Source of the DNA: Verrucomicrobiota bacterium
GTDB lineage: Bacteria; Verrucomicrobiota; Verrucomicrobiia; Opitutales; Opitutaceae
Reading direction: 5' to 3'
Assembly: GCA_023446865.1 (NCBI GenBank)
Contig: JAEXPL010000106.1
Location: 1-11,410, forward strand
Length of the DNA stretch: 11,410 nt
Position 1 is the first letter of the stretch. Every line of letters begins with the position of its first letter. Under the pieces are notes generated by a model. That model was given only the letters and a program-made list of their open reading frames with translations, did not search any database and was not told the origin of the DNA. The translations under genes were made by a program, and so were the position numbers. Of the stretch, positions 6,816 to 11,410 are shown one piece after another.

Positions 6816-7892
6816 ATGCGCTCCCTCGTTCCGTTCACCGCCCTCCTGCTCCTCCTCTCGACCGCCCCGCTCGCCGCCGAGGTTCGCTGGCGCGACATCG
6901 AGAAGCAGCCCGCCGCCTGGTACGCGGACGCCGAGGCGCGCACCATCGCCGCCAACGTCCGCCTCTACCAGACCCCCGCGGGCGGCTGGCCGAAGAACCA
7001 CGACATGACGGAGCCGCCCTCGGCCGAGTTCCTCGCCGAGACCTCCCTCGACCATCGCGCGCCCACCATCGACAACGGCGCCACCTACACGCAGATCCGC
7101 TTCATCGCCCGCGTCGCCACCGGCTGCCCCGGCGACGCCGAGACCAACCGCGCCGCCGTCGTCCGCGGTCTCGAATACCTCCTCGCCGCCCAGTACAAGC
7201 ACGGCGGCTGGCCGCAGTATTTCCCGCTCCGGCCGGGCTACTACACCCACATCACCTTCAACGACGACGCCATGGTCGGCGTGCTCGAACTTCTTCGCGA
7301 TGTCGCCGCCGGCCGCGAGCCGTTCGCCTGGACCGAACCGGCCCTGCGCACCCGCTGCGCCGCCGCCGTCGAGAAGGGCATCGCCTGCATCCTGCGCTGC
7401 CAGATCATCGTCGCCGGCCGCAAGACCGGCTGGTGCGCCCAGCACGACGAGATCACCTTCGAGCCCGTCCCCGCCCGCGCCTACGAACACATCTCGCTCT
7501 CCGGCAGCGAGACCGTCGGCATCGTCCGTTTTCTGATGGGCATCGAGCAGCCCTCGCCCGAGGTCTTCGCCGCCGTTGAGGGCGCCGTGGCCTGGCTCGA
7601 GACGGTGAAGCTCACCGGTATCCGCCTGCAGGAGGTGCCCGATCCGCAGCTGCCCCACGGCTGCGACCGCATCGTCGTCGCCGACCCCGCCGCCCCGCCG
7701 CTCTGGGCGCGTTTCTACGAGATCGGCACCAACCGCCCGATCTTCGGCGGCCGCGACACCATCATCCGCTACAGTCTTGCCGAGATCGAACCGGAGCGCC
7801 GCGGCGGCTACCACTGGTACACCGACGAACCCGCCAGGCTCCTCGCCCGCGACCATCCCCGCTGGTTGAAGAAGCTGCCCAAGCAGCCGTGA
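6816..7892 (+). CDS. Secreted pectate lyase (PL10)
   Basis: This 358-residue exported enzyme is a polysaccharide lyase family 10 pectate lyase, cutting de-esterified polygalacturonate by beta-elimination, normally with calcium. The (alpha/alpha) toroid signatures are clear: GGWPKN at 56-61, TIDNGATYTQIRF at 84-96, GGWPQYFP at 130-137, GYYTHITFNDDAM at 141-153 and WCAQHDEITFEPVPARAYE at 206-224. By spacing, Arg221 fits the arginine base known in the family, and Asp86 and Asp150/151 fit the conserved acidic and calcium sites. This mapping is from memory and approximate. ATG 6816 starts a textbook signal peptide (residues 1-21, cut after PLAA). The open frame continues upstream into the transporter gene but without a credible start. 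The leader is C/T-rich with no Shine-Dalgarno sequence. The products are the unsaturated ends that the GH105 domain upstream would remove. The stop overlaps the next ATG (TGATG). Confidence 0.93.
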   Translation: MRSLVPFTALLLLLSTAPLAAEVRWRDIEKQPAAWYADAEARTIAANVRLYQTPAGGWPKNHDMTEPPSAEFLAETSLDHRAPTIDNGATYTQIRFIARVATGCPGDAETNRAAVVRGLEYLLAAQYKHGGWPQYFPLRPGYYTHITFNDDAMVGVLELLRDVAAGREPFAWTEPALRTRCAAAVEKGIACILRCQIIVAGRKTGWCAQHDEITFEPVPARAYEHISLSGSETVGIVRFLMGIEQPSPEVFAAVEGAVAWLETVKLTGIRLQEVPDPQLPHGCDRIVVADPAAPPLWARFYEIGTNRPIFGGRDTIIRYSLAEIEPERRGGYHWYTDEPARLLARDHPRWLKKLPKQP

Positions 7893-9703
7893 TGAGCCTC
7901 CTCGGGCACAGCTGCCACGCCAGTGGGTGGACCCGCTTGCCCCCAAGCGGGTCGAGGACTCCGCCCTCCGCTCGCGTTGCCTGTTCCTTCCGCTCCTATT
8001 CCGTCCGCAGGAACCTCGCCCCCGCCCTCGCCCTGCTCGCCCTCGCGCCCTTCGCCTCCGCCGCCGACTTCACCCGCGACACCGCGCTCGCCCGCGCCCG
8101 CGACACCCACCCGGCCGCCACGCTGCCCGCCGACGTCCTCCCAACCGGTGTGCTCGCCGCCGAGAACCTCGTGTACGCCTCGCCCGGCGGCACGCCGCTC
8201 GCGCTCGATCTCTACCGCCCCGCCGCCGGCGGCCCGCATCCGGCCGTGCTCGTGGTCCACGGCGGCGGTTGGGATGCAGGCGACCGCACGATGGAGCGCC
8301 CCTTCGCCAAACGCCTCGCCGCCGAGGGCTTCGTCGCCGTCCCGGTCTCGTATCGGCTCGGTGAAGCCGGCCGCTTCCCCGCCGCGCTCCACGACCTGAA
8401 GACCGCGGTCCGCTGGCTGCGCGCCCACGCCGCCGAGCACGGGGTCGACCCCGCACGCATCGGCGTCGTCGGTGGATCCGCCGGCGGCCACCTCGCCGCC
8501 CTTCTCGGCGCCAGCAACGGCGACGCCACGCTCGAGGGCGACGCATCTGAAGGTAGGGCGAACCCTCCGGGTGAGCCGCAACTCAGCGGTGACACCACGC
8601 CCCAGTTCTCCAGCTGCGTCCAGGCCGGCGTCGACATCGACGGGCTCGCCGACTTCACCGCTCCCGCGCTCGTCGCCCAGCAGGACGCCAAACCGAGCGC
8701 GCCCACCCGTTTCCTCGGCGGCTCGTTCGCCGAACGCGCGGCGGTGTGGCGCGCCGCGTCACCGATCACCCACGTCGGCCCCGCCAGCGCGCCGACTCTG
8801 TTTCTCAACAGCACCGCGCCGTCGCCGCTCCTGCCCGGCCGCGAGGAGATGGCGAAGAAGCTTCGCTCGCTCGGCATCGGCGCCGAGGTTGCCGTCGTGC
8901 CCGACACTCCGCACACCTTCTGGCTGCTCAACCCGTGGTTCGACAACGTCGTCGCGACCACCGCCGCGTTCCTCCACCGCGAGCTGCCGCCGCCCGGCCC
9001 CACGCTCCATCTCGCCGGCGACTCCACCATGGCCGACAAGGCCATCCTCGCCTTCCCCGAGCGCGGCTGGGGTCAGCTCCTTCGCCCGTGGCTGCGTGCG
9101 CCCTGGCACCTCGACAACCAGGCCGTGAACGGCCGCAGCACGAAATCCTTCCGCGACCGCGGCCACTGGCAGCGCGTTCTCGACCGCCTCCACGCCGGCG
9201 ACATCGTGATCCTCCAGTTCGGCCACAACGACGCCAAGCAGGACGACCCCGAGCGTTACGCCGATCCCGTCACCGAGTTTCCGAACAACCTCCGCCGCTT
9301 CATCCGCGAGGCCCGTGAGCGCGGCGCCACTCCCGTGCTCGCCACGCCAGTCGTCCGCCGCTGGTTCGACGCCGACGGCACCCTGCAGGACATGCACGCG
9401 CCCTACGTCGCCGCGATGCGCACCGTCGCCGCCGAGGAGCACGTGCCACTGATGGAGCTGGAGGCGCTCACGCGGCAACTCCTCGTCGGCCTAGGTCCCG
9501 ACGCCTCGCTCGGCCTCTTCGTCGGCGATGCCGCCAACGCGGCGACCGGCAAAACCGACAACACCCACTTCAACGAGGAGGGCGCCCGCCGCGTCGCCGC
9601 CCTCGCCGCCGCCGAACTGCGCCGCCTCGGCCTTCCCTGCGCCGGCTCGCTCACCGAACCTCCATTTGGTGCGCAAACCAACTCACCCCCAATTGGGCAC
9701 TAG
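7892..9703 (+). CDS. Secreted esterase - CE12 acetylesterase fusion
   Basis: This 603-residue exported protein joins two esterases. Residues about 60-365 are an alpha/beta-hydrolase with the oxyanion motif HGGGW (123-127), nucleophile elbow GGSAGG (Ser196) and DTPHTFW (His341). Residues about 370-588 are a GDSL/SGNH enzyme of the rhamnogalacturonan acetylesterase type (CE12): GDST with Ser378, NGRSTKSF at 413-420, FGHND at 443-447 and DNTHFN with Asp556 and His559. It should remove acetyl groups, and perhaps another ester, from pectin. The ATG at 7892 overlaps the pectate lyase stop by 1 nt, suggesting coupling. It gives a signal peptide with an unusually long n-region, because a 30-bp hairpin repeat sits between the start and the Leu/Ala core (about 43-58). 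A REP-like element is read through at about residues 220-230. The usual aspartate of the first domain is not in its expected place. The last 14 residues look like tail, not fold. Confidence 0.9.
   Translation: MSLLGHSCHASGWTRLPPSGSRTPPSARVACSFRSYSVRRNLAPALALLALAPFASAADFTRDTALARARDTHPAATLPADVLPTGVLAAENLVYASPGGTPLALDLYRPAAGGPHPAVLVVHGGGWDAGDRTMERPFAKRLAAEGFVAVPVSYRLGEAGRFPAALHDLKTAVRWLRAHAAEHGVDPARIGVVGGSAGGHLAALLGASNGDATLEGDASEGRANPPGEPQLSGDTTPQFSSCVQAGVDIDGLADFTAPALVAQQDAKPSAPTRFLGGSFAERAAVWRAASPITHVGPASAPTLFLNSTAPSPLLPGREEMAKKLRSLGIGAEVAVVPDTPHTFWLLNPWFDNVVATTAAFLHRELPPPGPTLHLAGDSTMADKAILAFPERGWGQLLRPWLRAPWHLDNQAVNGRSTKSFRDRGHWQRVLDRLHAGDIVILQFGHNDAKQDDPERYADPVTEFPNNLRRFIREARERGATPVLATPVVRRWFDADGTLQDMHAPYVAAMRTVAAEEHVPLMELEALTRQLLVGLGPDASLGLFVGDAANAATGKTDNTHFNEEGARRVAALAAAELRRLGLPCAGSLTEPPFGAQTNSPPIGH
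7925..7954. repeat. 30-bp hairpin repeat, copy B
   Basis: This is identical to 2638-2667, with the same 10-bp arms (7930-7939 and 7944-7953) and CCCC loop. Here it lies inside the esterase-CE12 reading frame and is translated in a different frame from copy A (GWTRLPPSGS instead of VDPLAPKRV), so what is conserved is the DNA and not the peptide. Confidence 0.85.
8552..8579 (+). repeat. REP-like element inside the esterase gene
   Basis: The segment starts GGTAGGGCG and has a small palindrome ACCC-TCC-GGGT (8562-8572), then GAGCCGC. The GTAGG head matches the intergenic elements at 1373, 1467, 2497 and 24. It encodes roughly residues 220-230 (REP-derived GRANPPGEP), a Gly/Pro-rich stretch between the nucleophile helix and the strand FSSCVQAGVD, where related hydrolases as I recall them have a short loop. 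No stop or frameshift results. Confidence 0.55.
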
Positions 9704-9733
9704 CCCTCCGCCGTCCGTCCTTCGACAGCAGTC

Positions 9734-9761
9734 CACCGTCCACTGCCCACCGCTCACCGTC
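9734..9761. repeat. Heptamer tandem array, 4 units
   Basis: Four consecutive 7-bp units read CACCGTC, CACTGCC, CACCGCT and CACCGTC. They fill most of the 69-bp gap between the esterase stop and the SDR start and end 11 nt before the ATG at 9773. The strand as transcribed is C/T-rich and lacks a Shine-Dalgarno sequence. Confidence 0.6.
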
Positions 9762-9772
9762 TTCCCTCTTTC

Positions 9773-10561
9773 ATGAATCCTGAATCCTACCTCACCAACG
9801 TCTTTGGTCTCACCGGTCGCGTCGCCGTCGTCATCGGCGGCACGGGTGAACTGTGCGGCGCGATGGCCGAAGGCCTCGCCGGCGCCGGTGCCGAAGTCGT
9901 CCTGGTCGGCCGCAACGTCGAGAAGGCGCAGGTCCGCCTCGACAAGATCACCGCCGCGGGCGGCAACGCGTGGTTCCACGCCGCCGAGGCCACCAGCAAG
10001 GCCGAGCTCGAGGCGCTGCGCGACGCCGTGCTCCAGCGCTCCGGCCGCATCGACATCGTGATCAACGGCGCCGGCGTGAACTCCGCCACGCCGTTCTTCG
10101 ACATCACCGAGGAGGAGTTCGACCGCATCGTGCGCGTCAACCTCAAGGGCGTCTTCCTCGGCTGCCAGGTCTTCGGCAAGTACCTCGTCGACCGCGGCCA
10201 GGGCGGCTCGATCATCAACCTCGGCTCGATGTCCGGTGTCGTCCCGCTCTCGCGTGTCTTCACCTACTCCGCGACCAAGGGCGCCGTGCACAACCTCTCC
10301 CTCAACCTCGCCCGCGAATGGGCCCCGGCGAAGGTGCGCGTCAACGTCCTCGTCCCCGGCTTCTTCCCCGCCGAGCAGAACCGCAAGGTCCTCACGCCCG
10401 AACGCGTCACCCACATCATGGGGCACACGCCGATGAAGCGTTTCGGCGAGGCGCGCGAACTCATAGGCGCCACGCTCCTCCTCGCCAGCGACGGCGCCGG
10501 CTCCTTCATCACCGGCGAGGAGCTCATCGTCGACGGCGGCTACCACGCCATGACGATCTGA
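9773..10561 (+). CDS. SDR oxidoreductase, probable fructuronate reductase
   Basis: This 262-residue cytoplasmic enzyme is a classical short-chain dehydrogenase. The nucleotide-binding turn is GGTGELCG (22-29), NGAG is at 98-101, and the catalytic residues are Asn123, Ser152, Tyr165 and Lys169 (YSATK). The ELCGAMA turn and the PGFFPAEQNRK block (195-205), with HTPMKRFGE and an ending of VDGGYHAMTI, recall the SDR-type D-mannonate oxidoreductases (UxuB of Bacillus type), which reduce fructuronate to mannonate. That match is from memory, and a gluconate-5-dehydrogenase-like activity is the main alternative. The place behind a uronate importer and pectinases supports a uronate step: imported galacturonate would be isomerised and reduced on the way to 2-keto-3-deoxygluconate. 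There is no signal peptide. The start follows a C/T-rich, heptamer-repeat leader. At least an isomerase and a dehydratase must be encoded elsewhere. Confidence 0.83.
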   Translation: MNPESYLTNVFGLTGRVAVVIGGTGELCGAMAEGLAGAGAEVVLVGRNVEKAQVRLDKITAAGGNAWFHAAEATSKAELEALRDAVLQRSGRIDIVINGAGVNSATPFFDITEEEFDRIVRVNLKGVFLGCQVFGKYLVDRGQGGSIINLGSMSGVVPLSRVFTYSATKGAVHNLSLNLAREWAPAKVRVNVLVPGFFPAEQNRKVLTPERVTHIMGHTPMKRFGEARELIGATLLLASDGAGSFITGEELIVDGGYHAMTI

Positions 10562-10567
10562 GGATGG

Positions 10568-10589
10568 GGACGGCGCTCCGCCGCCGTCC
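10568..10589 (+). terminator. Possible terminator-like hairpin after the SDR
   Basis: An 8-bp perfect GC stem, GGACGGCG (10568-10575) with CGCCGTCC (10582-10589), has a 6-nt loop 6 nt after the SDR stop. It is followed by GTTCTCC, not a real T-run, so it could equally be a repeat element or an mRNA-stabilising stem. If it works, the last gene would be its own unit or be read at reduced level. Confidence 0.35.
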
Positions 10590-10603
10590 GTTCTCCTCCC
10601 ATT

Positions 10604-10639
10604 CGACCTATCCGACCTATTCGACCCATTCGACCTATC
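10604..10639. repeat. Nonamer tandem array, 4 units
   Basis: Four 9-bp units follow each other without gaps: CGACCTATC, CGACCTATT, CGACCCATT and CGACCTATC. The array sits in the 194-bp gap before the last gene and is the only clearly AT-richer spot there. Read on the minus strand it gives a spurious Arg-Ile-Gly peptide, which is not a gene. Confidence 0.8.
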
Positions 10640-10695
10640 CTCTTCTCCGCCCTCTCCGGCCTCCCTCCGCTTCCTCTCCTCTGAGTTTTCGCTTT

Positions 10696-10723
10696 CCGGT
10701 CTCCGGTCTCCGGTTTCCGGTCC
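10696..10723. repeat. Heptamer tandem array, 4 units
   Basis: Four 7-bp units read CCGGTCT, CCGGTCT, CCGGTTT and CCGGTCC, with a further CCGGTCTCCG at 10736. The array is in the strongly C/T-rich leader that runs to the ATG at 10756. Unit length equals that of the array at 9734-9761 but the sequence differs. Confidence 0.75.
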
Positions 10724-10755
10724 TCCCCTCCGCCCCCGGTCTCCGCTTTCCTCCC

Positions 10756-11410
10756 ATGAAGCCCATCAACGCCTTCCTCCTCGCCCACAACCTGCGCATC
10801 GCCCAGAACCCCTGCATCAGCCCCGACTTCTGCCTCGACTGGCCGTCGCTCCAGGCGAAGTTCGCCGACCGCTCCGCCGCAGGCCTGAAGTTCCACGACA
10901 AGTCCGGCTTCGCCACCGTCGCCGGTAACTGGACACTCGTCGAGGACCTCGCCACCGGCGACTGCGCCTGGCGCCTCGAGGCCGCGAAGATTGCCGACCC
11001 GAGCGCCGTGCTCGACGACGGCGTCTGCACCAAGCCCGGCCGCGCCATCTTCCCCGCCACCTGGGAGAATCTCCTCCTCCTGAAGAACCTCGTCCAGGAA
11101 CACGACGCCGAGTCCACCATCTTCCCGACCGCCACCGAGCAGCTCGGCCGCAGCACCCTCGGCGTGGGCGCGCGTTTCACCACGCTCCACTGGCCCGCCG
11201 TCGAATGGGCCATGGGCGCGCTCGAGATCGGCCTCACCGCCAACCAGAACTCGATCCCGCGCGAGCTCGTCTACGACGTCGACGCCATGCTGGCCGGGAA
11301 ACTGGATACCGTGCCGTTCCCCTTCATCGGCGCCAACGTCCCCGAGGGCCACCAGGGCCAGAGCGTCGAGGGCATGAGCCACGGCTGCGTGCTCTCCAAG
11401 CTCAAGACCG
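10756..11410 (+). CDS. Unrecognised cytoplasmic protein, 3' end missing
   Basis: An open frame runs from ATG 10756 to the window end (218 residues, no stop), with the codon use of its neighbours. I do not recognise the family. There is no signal peptide or membrane segment, so it is probably cytoplasmic. The sequence is rich in aromatic and acidic residues and has several stretches that look conserved and functional: FPATWENLLLLKNL at 99-112, FPTATEQLGRSTLG at 123-136, LHWPAVEWAMGALEIG at 144-159, TANQNSIPREL at 161-171 and PEGHQGQSVEGMSHGC at 196-211, the last with two histidines and a cysteine that could bind metal. It follows a probable fructuronate reductase in a galacturonate cluster, so a sugar-acid isomerase, epimerase or dehydratase role is possible, but this is inference from position only. 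The leader is C/T-rich with tandem repeats and no Shine-Dalgarno sequence. Confidence 0.78.
   Translation, partial: MKPINAFLLAHNLRIAQNPCISPDFCLDWPSLQAKFADRSAAGLKFHDKSGFATVAGNWTLVEDLATGDCAWRLEAAKIADPSAVLDDGVCTKPGRAIFPATWENLLLLKNLVQEHDAESTIFPTATEQLGRSTLGVGARFTTLHWPAVEWAMGALEIGLTANQNSIPRELVYDVDAMLAGKLDTVPFPFIGANVPEGHQGQSVEGMSHGCVLSKLKT

Noticed and set aside
5006..6955. 649-codon open frame on the minus strand
   Set aside because: It is antisense to the transporter and parts of its neighbours. The composition is low-complexity Gly/Glu/Asp/Val/Ala, with no start context or family motif. It is a GC-skew shadow.
9680..9700. CCCAATTGGG palindrome at the end of the esterase-CE12 gene as a terminator
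   Set aside because: The stem is short and AT-centred with no loop and no T-run after it, so it cannot act as an intrinsic terminator. It is within the coding tail.
10596..10730. CRISPR array or coding repeat protein in the gap before the last gene
   Set aside because: Units are 7-9 bp without spacers, so this is not CRISPR. The minus-strand peptide of Arg-Ile-Gly repeats is only the translation of the tandem units.

Overview
The window is about 11.4 kb of very GC-rich DNA with seven complete genes and one cut-off gene, all on the + strand and tightly packed. Together they form a pectin degradation and galacturonate uptake cluster. Gene content, the lack of SusC/SusD genes, codon use, fused secreted enzymes, start codons without Shine-Dalgarno sequences and many GTAG-headed REP-type palindromes suggest a Verrucomicrobiota bacterium, probably of the Opitutaceae. 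This placement is an inference from style and was not checked by any search.

Layout: a REP-like palindrome and a larger hairpin (1-102) precede a secreted DUF4861 protein (103-1329). A REPIN-like pair of palindromes follows, then a secreted CE8 pectin methylesterase (1488-2501), a second REPIN-like pair and a hairpin repeat. Next come a secreted GH105-GH28 fusion (2640-5282), an MFS hexuronate transporter whose start overlaps it by 4 nt (5279-6742), a secreted PL10 pectate lyase (6816-7892) and, with a 1-nt overlap, a secreted alpha/beta-hydrolase esterase fused to a CE12 rhamnogalacturonan acetylesterase (7892-9703). Then comes a cytoplasmic SDR oxidoreductase of the UxuB (fructuronate reductase) type (9773-10561), and after a 194-bp repeat-bearing gap a cytoplasmic protein I do not recognise (10756 to the window end). 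No gene-free stretch exceeds 300 bases.

Proposed working: CE8 removes methyl esters, the esterase-CE12 protein removes acetyl and perhaps other esters, PL10 cleaves de-esterified polygalacturonate, GH28 trims galacturonate units and GH105 removes the unsaturated uronate ends that lyases leave. The MFS protein imports the uronates and the SDR performs one step of their cytoplasmic breakdown to 2-keto-3-deoxygluconate. The role of DUF4861 is unknown. No regulator, uronate isomerase or mannonate dehydratase is present, so the cluster must continue outside the window.

The most unusual feature is how repeats sit in and around the genes. REP-type palindromes with a common GTAGG head but different cores occur as inverted pairs between genes, appear to supply the stop codon of the methylesterase, and occur inside the esterase reading frame. 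An identical 30-bp hairpin lies just before the signal-peptide core of both fusion enzymes, read in two different frames. Short tandem arrays (7- and 9-bp units) fill the leaders of the last two genes.
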